Below, piece after piece: positions 15,505-24,940 of a stretch of DNA of 43,339 nt. The position numbers were made by a program, and so were the translations under genes. Below the pieces are notes generated by a model. It did no database searches. It saw nothing but the letters and a program-made list of their open reading frames with translations, and was not told the DNA's origin. The number at the start of each line of letters is the position of its first letter. Within the stretch, counting starts at the first letter, position 1. The DNA lies in assembly GCA_017619295.1 (NCBI GenBank), contig JAFZSQ010000016.1, positions 1-43,339 on the forward strand, given 5' to 3'. The DNA comes from Lachnospiraceae bacterium (GTDB taxonomy: Bacteria > Bacillota > Clostridia > Lachnospirales > Lachnospiraceae).

Positions 15505-15790
15505 GCTAAACCGTTGAAGCGGAGATAACGGCAATGATGCCTTTACAGAGAGCCTGAGGTGCTGAGATTCAGGTGAGAAACAAGTTGTCAAATGGACCGC
15601 TGAGGGCGTAGTCAAATGCACGGGAGTGCAAAGTATTCTACGACGTCAGGCACACGTTAGTTGCCGGAGATATGATAGTATCTTGCTAAGCGTACGGGGA
15701 TACCCGTAAATTCAAGGTGGCACCGCGGATAGTGAACCAGTATTATTCGTCCTTGACAGAATAGGCTTCTGTCACGGGCGTTTTCTTTTG
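15505..15790 (+). ncRNA. Tryptophan T-box leader
   Basis: This leader RNA senses uncharged tRNA-Trp and controls the trp operon. The T-box AAGGTGGCACCGCGG is at 15714-15728. A candidate specifier UGG codon (15593-15595, in CAAATGGACC) lies in the expected part of stem I. The antiterminator pairs TCAAGG (15712-15717) with CCTTGA (15751-15756). The competing terminator pairs 15748-15761 with 15767-15780 (one internal mismatch, loop TAGGC) and is followed by TTTTCTTTT. UGGC in the T-box would pair with a GCCA acceptor end, matching the G discriminator of the tRNA-Trp gene at 33584-33654. The exact 5' end is approximate. Confidence 0.93.
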
Positions 15791-15794
15791 TCTT

Positions 15795-15829
15795 AAACTC
15801 CTTTGGCAGAAAGTCAAAGGAGTTTTTTA
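15795..15829 (+). terminator. Second terminator-like hairpin between T-box and trpE
   Basis: AAACTCCTTTG (15795-15805) and CAAAGGAGTTT (15815-15825) pair perfectly over 11 bp around a nine-base loop, with the T-run TTTTTT at 15823-15828. It begins six bases after the T-box terminator's T-run and ends just before the trpE ribosome site. No alternative antiterminator is obvious. Confidence 0.7.
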
Positions 15830-15852
15830 TTTACCAAGGAGGACAAAAGTAA

Positions 15853-17319
15853 ATGGAGTTTAGACCCACACTTGAGGAAGTAAAACAAATCGTAAAACAG
15901 GGGAAATACAACGTAGCCCCCATCAGCTGCGAGATTCTCTCAGACTTCATCACCACCATCGAAGCCATGAGGATTCTAAAGAACGTATCCACTCACTGCT
16001 ACATGCTTGAGTCGGCGCAGGCCAATGAAACCTGGGGCCGTTACACTTTCTTAGGATTCGATCCCAAACTTGATATCACCTGCGTGGACGGCGAAATGAA
16101 AGCCGGAAACCTGAAGTTTAAAACAGATAATCCTTCCGAGCATTTAAGACAGATTCTTGCGGATTACAAGAGCCCCCGCTTTGATTATCTTCCACCCTTC
16201 ACCGGCGGCCTTGTGGGATATTTCTCATACGACTACTTATGCTACAGCGAGCCGGAAGTCAAAAGAGATGTTGAAGACTCCGAAGCCTTTAAGGACGTGG
16301 ATTTGATGCTCTTTGATAAGGTCATCGCCTTCGATAACCTGAGGCAGAAAATCATCCTCATTGTGAACATGTCCTTATCTGACGTGGAGGTTGGCTACAA
16401 CAAAGCAATCATGGAATTAAACCGCCTGGCAGAACTTTTAAGAACCGGCGAGAAAAAGCAGGAACCCGCCGGAAAGCTTAAAGGCGAGGTTACTCCCCTC
16501 TTCAACAAAGAAGAGTTCTGCAACATGGTTAACAAAGCCAAGCACCATATTCACGAAGGCGACATTTTCCAGATTGTGCTTTCAAACAGATTAAGCGCTC
16601 CCTTTGAGGGAAGCCTCCTTAACACATACAGAATGCTTCGAACCATCAATCCTTCCCCCTACATGTTCTACTTCGCCGGAACGGATGTGGAGGTCGCCGG
16701 AGCATCACCGGAAACTCTGGTAAAGCTTGAAAACGGAATTCTTCACACCTTCCCCCTTGCGGGAACAAGGCCCCGAGGCAAGACTCCCGAAGAAGACAAG
16801 GCTTTGGAAGCAGAACTTCTCGCAGATGAAAAGGAACTGGCTGAACACAATATGTTAGTAGACCTCGGAAGAAATGATCTTGGTAAAATCAGCAAGTTCG
16901 GCTCTGTAGAAGTTGAGACCTTACATTCCATCGAGCGTTTCTCCCATGTAATGCATATAGGCTCCACCGTAAGAGGAGAAATCGATGAAAACCACGACGC
17001 ACTGGATGCCATCGAGGCGGTACTTCCCGCAGGAACCCTTTCAGGGGCTCCCAAAATCAGAGCCTGCCAGTTAATTGGTGACCTTGAGAACAATAAAAGG
17101 GGTATCTACGGAGGAGCAATTGGATATATAGATTTTACCGGCAATATGGATACCTGCATTGCCATTCGAATCGCCTACAAGAAAAACGGCAAGGTCTTCG
17201 TTCGAAGCGGCGCCGGAATCGTAGCGGACTCCGTACCCGAAAAAGAATTTGAGGAATGCTTAAACAAGGCCAAATCCTCTTTAAGAGCCTTAGAACTTGC
17301 ACAGGAGGAAAACATATGA
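15853..17319 (+). CDS. trpE: Anthranilate synthase component I
   Basis: A 488-residue chorismate-binding enzyme that, with TrpG, converts chorismate and glutamine to anthranilate. The N-terminal MLESAQ motif is the feedback tryptophan-binding element. The catalytic C-terminal half has SPETLVKLENG, FPLAGTRPRG, LVDLGRNDLG and GAPKIRACQLI, then GAGIVADSVPE at the end. The motifs point to anthranilate synthase rather than aminodeoxychorismate synthase, and the operon confirms it. An AAGGAGG site precedes the ATG. The stop codon overlaps the trpG start (ATGA), which couples synthesis of the two subunits. Confidence 0.97.
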   Translation: MEFRPTLEEVKQIVKQGKYNVAPISCEILSDFITTIEAMRILKNVSTHCYMLESAQANETWGRYTFLGFDPKLDITCVDGEMKAGNLKFKTDNPSEHLRQILADYKSPRFDYLPPFTGGLVGYFSYDYLCYSEPEVKRDVEDSEAFKDVDLMLFDKVIAFDNLRQKIILIVNMSLSDVEVGYNKAIMELNRLAELLRTGEKKQEPAGKLKGEVTPLFNKEEFCNMVNKAKHHIHEGDIFQIVLSNRLSAPFEGSLLNTYRMLRTINPSPYMFYFAGTDVEVAGASPETLVKLENGILHTFPLAGTRPRGKTPEEDKALEAELLADEKELAEHNMLVDLGRNDLGKISKFGSVEVETLHSIERFSHVMHIGSTVRGEIDENHDALDAIEAVLPAGTLSGAPKIRACQLIGDLENNKRGIYGGAIGYIDFTGNMDTCIAIRIAYKKNGKVFVRSGAGIVADSVPEKEFEECLNKAKSSLRALELAQEENI

Positions 17320-17885
17320 TTCTTCTGATTGATAACTACGACAGTTTTTCATATAACCTGTACCAGCTGATCGGTGAGTTTTCTCCCACCATCAAGGTAA
17401 TCAGAAACGACGAGATGTCAGTTAAACAGATTAAGGACTTAAATCCCGAATGCATCATCCTCTCTCCCGGCCCCGGTAGGCCTGAGGATGCCGGAGTAAT
17501 AGTCGATGTGGTAAAGGAACTTGGCGGCATCATCCCAATCCTTGGGGTTTGCCTGGGACATCAGGCAATCTGCCAGGCCTTCGGCGCCACGGTAACCTAT
17601 GCGAAAGAACTGATGCACGGCAAACAGTCCGAAACCGAATTCGATATTTCATCCCCTCTTTTTGCAGGATGTCCCAAATTCGGCCCTGTTGCCAGATACC
17701 ACTCTCTTGCGGTTGATGCGGATACAATCCCGGATTTCATGAAGATTCTTGCAAGAACCACAGACGGAGAAGTAATGGCCGTTTGTCACAAGGATTACCC
17801 CATATACGGATTGCAGTTCCACCCCGAATCAATAATGACCCCCAGCGGGAAACAGATAATAAAGAACTTTATTAAAGGACTCTAA
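17316..17885 (+). CDS. trpG: Anthranilate synthase component II (glutamine amidotransferase)
   Basis: A 189-residue class I glutamine amidotransferase supplying ammonia to TrpE. It starts [20 protein letters not shown], has the oxyanion segment [11 protein letters not shown], the nucleophile motif GVCLGHQA and the C-terminal His-Glu pair in [11 protein letters not shown]. The ATG overlaps the trpE stop and follows GGAGG; an earlier in-frame start inside trpE is not supported. Proteins of this type often also serve PabB for folate, and no separate pabA is seen here. Confidence 0.97.
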   Translation: MILLIDNYDSFSYNLYQLIGEFSPTIKVIRNDEMSVKQIKDLNPECIILSPGPGRPEDAGVIVDVVKELGGIIPILGVCLGHQAICQAFGATVTYAKELMHGKQSETEFDISSPLFAGCPKFGPVARYHSLAVDADTIPDFMKILARTTDGEVMAVCHKDYPIYGLQFHPESIMTPSGKQIIKNFIKGL

Positions 17886-17905
17886 AGAATAAGGAGATAC
17901 ATACC

Positions 17906-18931
17906 ATGATTAAAGAAGCCATTGTAAAAATCGTTAACAAGGAAGACCTCACTTACGACGAGGCATACACAGTAATGAATGAGATAATGAGCGGCGAAAC
18001 CACCGCAACGCAGAATGCGGCGTTCCTCGCTTCTCTTTCCACAAAATCGGCAAGAGCCGAGACCACAGATGAAATTGCAGGCTGTGCCGCAGCAATGAGA
18101 GCACATGCAACCCAGGTTGAAACAGGCATGGACATCTTCGAAATCGTCGGTACAGGCGGCGACAATGCCCACAGTTTCAATATTTCCACCACTTCTGCCC
18201 TTGTAGCTGCAGCAGGTGGAATGAAGGTTGCAAAGCACGGTAACAGAGCTGCATCCTCAAAGTGCGGTACCGCTGACTGTCTTGAAGCTCTCGGTGTAAA
18301 CATTAACCAGAGCCCCGAAAGATGTATAGAACTCTTAAAGGAAGTTGGCATGTGCTTCTTCTTTGCGCAGAAGTATCACTCTTCCATGAAGTATGTTGGA
18401 CCCATCAGAAAAGAGCTGGGCTTCAGAACAGTATTTAATATCTTAGGCCCCCTTACAAACCCTGGAAAACCCACCATGCAGCTTCTTGGTGTTTATGATG
18501 AGTACCTTGTTGAGCCCCTTGCTCAGGTTCTTATAAGCCTTGGAGTAAAGAGAGGAATGGTTGTATATGGTCAGGATAAGCTTGATGAGATTTCATTAAG
18601 TGCTCCCACCAAGGTATGTGAAATCAACGACGGATGGTTCAAATCCTACGTTATAACTCCTGAGGAATTTGGTTTCACACGCTGCACCAAAGAGGACTTA
18701 AAAGGCGGAGACCCCGCAGAAAACGCAAAGATAACAACCGATATTTTAAATGGTGCCAAGGGTCCCAAGAGAGACGCTGTGCTTATGAACGCAGGTGCTG
18801 CCCTCTACATCGGCGGAAAGGCTGAAAGCTTTAAGGACGGCGTTAAACTTGCCGCAGAAATCATTGATTCAGGTAAGGCTTTGGAAGTTCTTAAGAAGTT
18901 TGTTGAAGTAAGCAACCGCCCGGAGGAATAA
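17906..18931 (+). CDS. trpD: Anthranilate phosphoribosyltransferase
   Basis: A 341-residue enzyme joining anthranilate and PRPP to form phosphoribosylanthranilate. The PRPP-binding glycine loop [14 protein letters not shown] is clear near residue 76, followed by [21 protein letters not shown] and the metal-binding DE of [10 protein letters not shown]. Length is typical of a stand-alone TrpD. It starts 20 bases after trpG with an AAGGAG site and lies two bases before trpC. Confidence 0.97.
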   Translation: MIKEAIVKIVNKEDLTYDEAYTVMNEIMSGETTATQNAAFLASLSTKSARAETTDEIAGCAAAMRAHATQVETGMDIFEIVGTGGDNAHSFNISTTSALVAAAGGMKVAKHGNRAASSKCGTADCLEALGVNINQSPERCIELLKEVGMCFFFAQKYHSSMKYVGPIRKELGFRTVFNILGPLTNPGKPTMQLLGVYDEYLVEPLAQVLISLGVKRGMVVYGQDKLDEISLSAPTKVCEINDGWFKSYVITPEEFGFTRCTKEDLKGGDPAENAKITTDILNGAKGPKRDAVLMNAGAALYIGGKAESFKDGVKLAAEIIDSGKALEVLKKFVEVSNRPEE

Positions 18932-18933
18932 AA

Positions 18934-19713
18934 ATGACCATTCTTGATGAGCTTGCGGACTACGCAAGAATAAGAGTCAAAAAAGCCAGGGAAAGCAAAT
19001 CTACAGAAGAAATAAAGAAGGAAGCCTTCGCTCTTCCAAAGGGCCACTTCAGATTTGAGAAAGCCTTGCAAAAACCCGGTATCTCCTTTATTTGCGAGTG
19101 CAAGAAGGCATCACCTTCCAAGGGTCTTATTGCCCCGGATTTTCCCTATCTAAAGATTGCAAAGGAATACGAGGAAGCCGGCGCTGACTGTATCTCGGTT
19201 CTCACTGAGCCCAAGTGGTTTCTGGGAAGCGATGAGTACTTAAGAGAAATCACCGCAGAGGTCTGCACTCCCTGTATAAGAAAAGACTTCACCGTGGATG
19301 AGTACATGATCTACGAGGCAAAGCTTTTGGGAGCCGAAGCGGTACTTCTCATATGCTCCATTCTTACTGAGGAGCAGATTAAAGAATACATAGGAATCTG
19401 TGACGACCTGGGTATCTCAGCCTTGGTTGAAGCCCATGACGAAGAAGAAGTTAAGATGGCTGTAAGAGCCGGTGCCAGAATCATCGGTGTCAACAACAGA
19501 AACCTCAAAGATTTCTCCGTAGATACCGGAAACAGCAGAAAACTCAGGGAGCTTATCCCCGAGAATATAATTTTCGTTTCCGAAAGCGGAGTGAAGGATG
19601 CAAACGATATCAAGGCTCTTAAGGAAATAGGCGCTGACGCTGTACTTGTAGGTGAAGCCCTTATGAGAGCCTCCAACAAGAAAGAAAAGCTTGATGAGCT
19701 TAGAGGTGAGTAA
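18934..19713 (+). CDS. trpC: Indole-3-glycerol phosphate synthase
   Basis: A 259-residue TIM-barrel enzyme that closes the indole ring (CdRP to indole-3-glycerol phosphate). Catalytic segments CECKKASPSKGLI, RKDFTVDEYMIYEA, ALVEAHDEEE, GVNNRNLKDFSVD and VSESGVKDANDI are in the usual order. It is not fused to TrpF. The stop and next start overlap in TAATG. Confidence 0.97.
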   Translation: MTILDELADYARIRVKKARESKSTEEIKKEAFALPKGHFRFEKALQKPGISFICECKKASPSKGLIAPDFPYLKIAKEYEEAGADCISVLTEPKWFLGSDEYLREITAEVCTPCIRKDFTVDEYMIYEAKLLGAEAVLLICSILTEEQIKEYIGICDDLGISALVEAHDEEEVKMAVRAGARIIGVNNRNLKDFSVDTGNSRKLRELIPENIIFVSESGVKDANDIKALKEIGADAVLVGEALMRASNKKEKLDELRGE

Positions 19714-20315
19714 TGACCAAAATTAAGTTGTGCGGCCTCTCAAGGCCCTGTGATATTGAAGCAGTAAACCGATTGAAGCCCGAATACATTGGATTTGTTT
19801 TTGCCATAAAGAGTAAGCGCTTCGTGCCTTACGATACAGCCCATAAGCTTAAATCCATGCTTGATAAGGATATTAAAGCCGTTGGAGTCTTCGTTGATGA
19901 ATCCGAAGAAAATGTGGCTATGCTCCTTAATAAAGGCACCATCGATATAGCCCAGCTTCACGGAAACGAGGATGAAAGCTACATCGGAAGACTCAGAGCC
20001 CTTACCCCAAAGCCCATTATCAAGGCCTTCAAGGTAACTTCCGAAGAAGACGTCAAAAAGGCTGATTTAAGCAGCGCCGACTACGTACTTTTAGATTCCG
20101 GCGCAGGAACGGGAATGACCTTTAACTGGGAGTTTATAAAGGGAATCAAAAGGCCCTACTTCTTAGCCGGAGGTTTGGATCCTTTGAATGTCTCTCATGC
20201 TGTCAAAGCCCTTAACCCCTTCGCAGTTGATGTCAGCTCAGGCATTGAAACTGACGGACTTAAAGACGAACAGAAAATGACAGATTTCGTATCTAACGTA
20301 AGAAAGGAATCATAA
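19713..20315 (+). CDS. trpF: Phosphoribosylanthranilate isomerase
   Basis: A 200-residue TIM barrel converting phosphoribosylanthranilate to Cd[16 protein letters not shown] supplies the catalytic Cys near residue 7, and [12 protein letters not shown] with [11 protein letters not shown] and [10 protein letters not shown] supplies the catalytic Asp and phosphate-binding loops. It overlaps trpC by one base and ends one base before trpB, so translation is coupled through the operon. Confidence 0.97.
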   Translation: MTKIKLCGLSRPCDIEAVNRLKPEYIGFVFAIKSKRFVPYDTAHKLKSMLDKDIKAVGVFVDESEENVAMLLNKGTIDIAQLHGNEDESYIGRLRALTPKPIIKAFKVTSEEDVKKADLSSADYVLLDSGAGTGMTFNWEFIKGIKRPYFLAGGLDPLNVSHAVKALNPFAVDVSSGIETDGLKDEQKMTDFVSNVRKES

Positions 20316-20316
20316 A

Positions 20317-21507
20317 ATGACTAATCCCAATTCCCGCTTTGGTATCCACGGCGGACAATATATACCCGAAACCCTCATGAATGCGGTTATCGAGCTTGAG
20401 GAAGCCTACAACCACTACAAGGCTGACCCCGCTTTCAACAAGGAGCTTGATACCCTCTTTAACGAGTATGCAGGCAGACCCTCAAGGCTTTACTACGCTG
20501 AGAAAATGACAAAGGATCTTGGGGGAGCAAAGATTTACCTTAAGAGAGAGGATCTTAACCACACCGGCGCCCACAAAATAAATAACGTACTGGGCCAGGC
20601 CCTTTTAGCCAAGAAGATGGGCAAAACCAGACTCATCGCCGAAACCGGTGCCGGCCAACATGGTGTGGCAACTGCCACTGCCGCAGCTTTAATGGGCATG
20701 GAATGCGTCGTTTTCATGGGTGAAGAAGATACCAGGAGACAGGCCTTAAACGTGTACAGAATGAGGCTTCTCGGAGCGGAAGTAATACCTGTCAAAACAG
20801 GAACCGCAACTTTAAAAGACGCCGTTTCCGAGGCCATGCGTGAGTGGACATCAAGAATTGACGACACCCACTACTGCCTGGGTTCCGTTATGGGACCTCA
20901 CCCCTTCCCCACCATCGTTCGTGATTTCCAGGCAGTTATCTCAAAGGAGATCAAGGAACAGATTATGGAAAAGGAAGGCAGACTCCCCGATGCGGTTATC
21001 GCCTGCGTAGGTGGCGGCTCCAACGCCATCGGAACCTTCTATAACTTCATTGAAGACAAGGATGTAAGACTTATCGGCTGTGAGGCTGCAGGGAGAGGCA
21101 TCGATACCTTTGAAACCGCAGCCACAATAAACACCGGTAAGGTCGGAATCTTCCACGGTATGAAGTCCTACTTCTGCCAGGATGAATACGGCCAGATTGC
21201 TCCCGTATACTCCATTTCAGCGGGCCTCGACTACCCCGGAATCGGCCCCGAGCACGCTTATCTTCACGACATAGGGAGAGCCGAGTACGTGGCTATTACA
21301 GATGAAGAAGCAGTATGTGCCTTCGAATATCTTGCAAAAACCGAGGGAATCATCCCCGCCATTGAATCAGCACACGCTGTTGCCTACGCAACAAAGCTTG
21401 CTCCCACAATGGAGAAGGATAAAATCATCGTTATAACAATTTCAGGCCGCGGCGACAAGGACTGCGCTGCCATCGCCAGATACAGAGGGGAGGATCTCCA
21501 TGAGTAA
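20317..21507 (+). CDS. trpB: Tryptophan synthase beta subunit
   Basis: A 396-residue PLP enzyme combining indole and serine. The PLP lysine is in [11 protein letters not shown], followed by [12 protein letters not shown] and the phosphate-binding [10 protein letters not shown]. Motifs place it in the TrpB1 class that pairs with TrpA. It overlaps the next gene by eight bases. Confidence 0.98.
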   Translation: MTNPNSRFGIHGGQYIPETLMNAVIELEEAYNHYKADPAFNKELDTLFNEYAGRPSRLYYAEKMTKDLGGAKIYLKREDLNHTGAHKINNVLGQALLAKKMGKTRLIAETGAGQHGVATATAAALMGMECVVFMGEEDTRRQALNVYRMRLLGAEVIPVKTGTATLKDAVSEAMREWTSRIDDTHYCLGSVMGPHPFPTIVRDFQAVISKEIKEQIMEKEGRLPDAVIACVGGGSNAIGTFYNFIEDKDVRLIGCEAAGRGIDTFETAATINTGKVGIFHGMKSYFCQDEYGQIAPVYSISAGLDYPGIGPEHAYLHDIGRAEYVAITDEEAVCAFEYLAKTEGIIPAIESAHAVAYATKLAPTMEKDKIIVITISGRGDKDCAAIARYRGEDLHE

Positions 21508-22267
21508 CATTAGAAAAGCATTTGAAAACGGTAAGGCATTTATACCCTTCATCACCTGCGGAGACCCGGACCTTGAAACCACAGCCAAAGTTGTGAGAGC
21601 CGCCGTAGCAAACGGAGCTGACTTAATCGAGCTTGGCATCCCCTTCTCTGACCCCACAGCCGAAGGTCCCGTAATTCAGGGTGCAAACCTTCGTGCTCTC
21701 TCAGGCGGAGTTACCACAGACAAGATCTTTGACCTGGTAAAAGGCTTAAGAAAAGACATAACTGTCCCCATGGTTTTCATGACCTACGCCAATGTGGTTT
21801 TCTCCTACGGTGCAGAAAGGTTCATTAAGACCTGCAGTGAAATCGGAATCGACGGTATCATCCTTCCCGACCTGCCTTTTGAGGAGAAGGAGGAGTTTTT
21901 ACCATTATGTAATAAATTAAATGTTGATTTAATATCTCTTATTGCTCCCACCTCCGAAAACCGAATTTCCATGATTGCAAAGGAGGCCAAAGGCTTCATC
22001 TACGTGGTTTCAAGCCTTGGCGTTACGGGCACAAGAAGCGAAATCAAGACAGACCTTAAGTCCATCGTGGACGTTATAAGAACAAACACTGACGTGCCCT
22101 GTGCAATCGGCTTCGGAATCTCCACCCCCGAGCAGGCACAAAAAATGGCCGAGCTCTCCGATGGTGCCATCGTAGGTTCAGCCATAATAAAGATTATAGA
22201 AAAATATGGTAAAGATGCTCCCGAACATGTAGGTGCATATGTTAAATCCATGAAGGATGCCATCTAG
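21500..22267 (+). CDS. trpA: Tryptophan synthase alpha subunit
   Basis: A 255-residue TIM barrel that cleaves indole-3-glycerol phosphate and channels indole to Trp[11 protein letters not shown] and [14 protein letters not shown] carry the catalytic Glu and Asp, and [11 protein letters not shown] lies in the phosphate loop region. It is the last gene of the operon. Its TAG stop shares CTAG with the stop of the oppositely oriented histidine kinase gene, so there is no room for a trp terminator between them. Confidence 0.97.
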   Translation: MSNIRKAFENGKAFIPFITCGDPDLETTAKVVRAAVANGADLIELGIPFSDPTAEGPVIQGANLRALSGGVTTDKIFDLVKGLRKDITVPMVFMTYANVVFSYGAERFIKTCSEIGIDGIILPDLPFEEKEEFLPLCNKLNVDLISLIAPTSENRISMIAKEAKGFIYVVSSLGVTGTRSEIKTDLKSIVDVIRTNTDVPCAIGFGISTPEQAQKMAELSDGAIVGSAIIKIIEKYGKDAPEHVGAYVKSMKDAI

Positions 22268-23571
22268 GCTCTGGGTAAATAAATCCCGATTCTCGTTCCC
22301 AGTTCTTCTCTGGAGACGATCTCGAAGTGGCCCTCGTGCTTATCCACTATCCACTTCGCTATTGAAAGACCAAGTCCCGTGCCGTTGAAACTTCTTGCTT
22401 CATCGGCGCGGTAAAATCTTTCAAACATGTGCTCCACGTCCGCTTCTTTCATTCCGATTCCGGAATCCTGGACTCGAAGGAACGCCGTGTTGTTATCTCC
22501 CACACCCACTCCAAGCAGTATTTCATCCTTTTCCTTGGTGTACTTGGAGGCATTGTCCACAAGAATTCTCACAGCCTGCTTTATAAGCCCCTCATCGGCA
22601 AAAACATAAATGCTCTCCAATGAAGGAACAAACTTATAAATATGGTTCTCATCTATCATAAGGGATTCCTCATACACTTCGTTCATAAGTGCATTCAAAT
22701 CCACTCTTGTTTTATTAATTGCGGTTCTGCCCGCATCACCCCTGGCCAAAAACAGCAGCTGCTCCACCAGGTGTTTCATGTTCTCCGACTCATTCTGAAT
22801 GGCGGTTATGGACTCATCAAGGACCTTCTCATCCTCTCTTCCCCATCTTGCCAGCATGTTGGCGTATCCCTGAATTACCGCTATAGGGGTTCTCAATTCA
22901 TGAGACGCGTCATTGACGAATCTTGCCTGCTGCCTGTTATTGTCCCTGATTCTCTTGATGAGGGAATTCATGGCTCTCTCAATTCCCGCCAGATCTTCAT
23001 CTCCAAGGGAAATCAGCGTTTCCTCATCAGGCTCCAGACTGTTAAGCTTATCCTCGATTACATGGTATTTATCTTCGGAAAAATCGTATTTTGCCAATTC
23101 CTCGGCCTTCGCCACCATTTCATCCAAAGGTTCCAGTATCTTCTTTATATTGCCGCTCTCCACAGGGAAACTGCACCAGTGGATTACAATCTGGGAAATA
23201 AATACACTCCAGAAAGCCACCATGAATATAAAGGCATGCTTAAAGGGGTAGGTCTCCAAAATGACCTTTCCTGTACTATTCTCAGAAAGGACGTACTTGG
23301 TAGCCTCAATTCTCCCAAGTATGCTGTCTCCCTCTTCAATATACGTCTCCTCATCCACGCTGAAATCGTGGTCATTATCAAAGAGGTCAATTTTCCCTGT
23401 AGTCGCATACTCAAGGGCCAGAAGCCAGGTAATAAGGATAACTAAAAGAATGGTGATATCAAGTCCAAGACTTCGTCCAATCTTCTTCCAAACCTGTCCT
23501 GCTGCCAGACGCCACCTTACGGAGCGCATTCTCTTGTTCTGGGAGCCGGGATTATTCTGATTTGATGACAT
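22264..23571 (-). CDS. Two-component sensor histidine kinase
   Basis: A 435-residue membrane kinase. Two hydrophobic helices, around residues 38-55 and 115-135, flank a roughly 55-residue acidic extracytoplasmic loop. A HAMP-like linker leads to the H-box FVNDASHELRTPIAVIQGY, an N-box with DNASKYTKE, and G boxes DSGIGMKEADVEHMFERF and GTGLGLSIAKWIV. It autophosphorylates the H-box His and passes phosphate to the response regulator encoded just upstream. The ATG at 23571 has AAGAGGAG upstream; the gene overlaps the regulator gene by 20 bases. The signal is unknown. Its 3' end overlaps trpA convergently. Confidence 0.92.
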   Translation of the reverse strand: MSSNQNNPGSQNKRMRSVRWRLAAGQVWKKIGRSLGLDITILLVILITWLLALEYATTGKIDLFDNDHDFSVDEETYIEEGDSILGRIEATKYVLSENSTGKVILETYPFKHAFIFMVAFWSVFISQIVIHWCSFPVESGNIKKILEPLDEMVAKAEELAKYDFSEDKYHVIEDKLNSLEPDEETLISLGDEDLAGIERAMNSLIKRIRDNNRQQARFVNDASHELRTPIAVIQGYANMLARWGREDEKVLDESITAIQNESENMKHLVEQLLFLARGDAGRTAINKTRVDLNALMNEVYEESLMIDENHIYKFVPSLESIYVFADEGLIKQAVRILVDNASKYTKEKDEILLGVGVGDNNTAFLRVQDSGIGMKEADVEHMFERFYRADEARSFNGTGLGLSIAKWIVDKHEGHFEIVSREELGTRIGIYLPRA

Positions 23572-24259
23572 AGCCAACTCCTCTTACCGTCTGAATCATC
23601 TTGATTCCGAAGGTTTCATCTATCTTAGTGCGAAGGAAACGGACATAAACATCAACTACGTTGGTTTCACCCACGTAATCGTAGCCGCAAACCTTCTCAA
23701 GTAAAGTATCACGTGAAAGTACAATATCCTTGTTCATAAGGAGAACCTTAAGCATGATAAACTCTCTGTTTGTCAGGTTAATCTCCTGACCGCCGTAAGT
23801 TACGCGATGCTTAGGCTCATCAAGAACAAGATCTTTCCAGGTATAAATCCCTTCTGCCTTTTCGGAAGTTTCAGCCGCAGAAACAGCTGTCGCACCTCCG
23901 TGAAGTTTCAGAGCTACCCTGATTCTTGCCAAAAGCTCCTCAATTGCAAAGGGCTTTGTTATATAGTCAACTGCGCCGGCGTCAAGCCCCGCCACCTTAT
24001 CCATAACCGCATCTCTGGCGGTAAGAAGGATAACGGGTGTGGGGTGTGACTTTGATAAGCGCCTTAATACTTCCAACCCATTCAGCTCGGGAAGCATGAT
24101 ATCCAAAAGAATCAGACTGTAGTCGTTACTCTCCGCCATCTCAAGAGCGGTCCTTCCATCAAAGGCCTTGCTTACTTCATAACCTTCGTGATTAAGCTCC
24201 AGCTCTATAAATCTGGCTAATTTTTCTTCATCTTCCACAACCAAAATGTGTTCGTTCAT
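23552..24259 (-). CDS. OmpR-family response regulator
   Basis: A 235-residue regulator. The receiver domain has the acidic pocket Glu9-Asp10, phosphoacceptor Asp53 (LLDIMLPELNG), Thr80 and Lys102 (TKPFA). After a linker of about 25 residues the C-terminal winged helix starts at LVLDEPKHRVTYGGQEINLTN and ends YVRFLRTKIDE...GVGYVIKSE, the OmpR/PhoB type. It is the cognate partner of the overlapping kinase gene, and the 11-bp-spaced TTAAA-type hexamers at 24902-24940 upstream of the operon are candidate binding sites. Confidence 0.93.
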   Translation of the reverse strand: MNEHILVVEDEEKLARFIELELNHEGYEVSKAFDGRTALEMAESNDYSLILLDIMLPELNGLEVLRRLSKSHPTPVILLTARDAVMDKVAGLDAGAVDYITKPFAIEELLARIRVALKLHGGATAVSAAETSEKAEGIYTWKDLVLDEPKHRVTYGGQEINLTNREFIMLKVLLMNKDIVLSRDTLLEKVCGYDYVGETNVVDVYVRFLRTKIDETFGIKMIQTVRGVGYVIKSE

Positions 24260-24272
24260 GATTTGTTCCTTT

Positions 24273-24815
24273 TTATAACTTGTTGTATTCGTCTACTACT
24301 TTATCCTTTACAGAAGCTGCAATGTCCTCTGCCTTGTCGCAAACATCGTTTGCCTTCTTGAAGTCTTCCTCACCTTCAAATGAGTACTTGCATCCCATGA
24401 AGAGTGATACGATGATAGCGATGATTGCTGCATACCATGCGAAGATAAGAATAAGTACCATTGCAAGGATGGGGAGCTTAAGGATTCTCTCACCCTTTCT
24501 CTCGATTACGAGAAAGTTCTCTGTGCTCTTCTTAAGGAGACTTTTAAGCTTTTCACCGAAGGTTCTGCAGTTTTCCTTTGCTCTCTCTCTTCTCTCCTGC
24601 TTCTCTTCGCAGTTCTTGAATCTCTCGAGCTCTTTGCCTGCATCATACTTTGTTGAGTAGCTCTCAGCTCCGCCCTTCTTGGTTTTGCCTTCCTTCTCAA
24701 GAAGAATCATGGCATCGAGGATGTCACCGTTTGATCTCTCAAGGGCTTCCTTAGCTTCCTCATAACTTACATTAGCTTTCTCTCTTAACTTTTCAACTTT
24801 TTCGAACATATCCAT
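24273..24815 (-). CDS. UBA-like/DUF4342 membrane protein
   Basis: A 180-residue protein. The N-terminal MDMFEKVEKLREKANVSYEE and following EAKEALERSNGDILDAMILLEKEGK form a UBA-like three-helix fold (about residues 1-45). A charged, probably coiled linker follows (50-100), then the DUF4342-like stretch ERKGERILKLPILAMV and a membrane segment of about 25 hydrophobic residues, then a charged tail. It would sit in the membrane with both ends probably inside. It is the first gene of an operon with the response regulator (13-base gap) and kinase, which suggests a role in sensing or as the output. The ATG 12 bases after AAAGG is chosen over an upstream TTG that abuts that site. Function unknown. Confidence 0.8.
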   Translation of the reverse strand: MDMFEKVEKLREKANVSYEEAKEALERSNGDILDAMILLEKEGKTKKGGAESYSTKYDAGKELERFKNCEEKQERRERAKENCRTFGEKLKSLLKKSTENFLVIERKGERILKLPILAMVLILIFAWYAAIIAIIVSLFMGCKYSFEGEEDFKKANDVCDKAEDIAASVKDKVVDEYNKL

Positions 24816-24901
24816 TTGTATTACCAACCTTTCTTAAATTTGTTTTGTTTGTTTTGTTGTCGTCATGTCCTCTTGACAATAAACAATTTAACAAAGGTTT
24901 C

Positions 24902-24940
24902 TTAAACGGTCTTTTAACCAACATTAAAATCAGATTAAAA
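24902..24940 (+). promoter_or_regulatory. Four 11-bp-spaced hexamers, candidate response-regulator sites
   Basis: TTAAAC (24902), TTTAAC (24913), TTAAAA (24924) and TTAAAA (24935) are separated by exactly five bases each. Direct hexamers with 11-bp period are the usual binding pattern of OmpR/PhoP-type regulators. They lie 85-125 bases upstream of the operon encoding such a regulator. The last hexamer overlaps the T-run of the neighbouring terminator and the DNA is AT-rich, so chance similarity is possible. Confidence 0.4.

Noticed and set aside
21761-21775. ACTGTCCCCATGG inside trpA as a further copy of the intergenic repeat
   Set aside because: Only a few bases of the core match and it lies in conserved coding sequence; treated as chance.
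22642-23445. Long open frame (267 codons) on the plus strand opposite the histidine kinase gene
   Set aside because: It is fully antisense to a well-supported kinase with clear motifs, has no recognisable domain and no convincing ribosome site.
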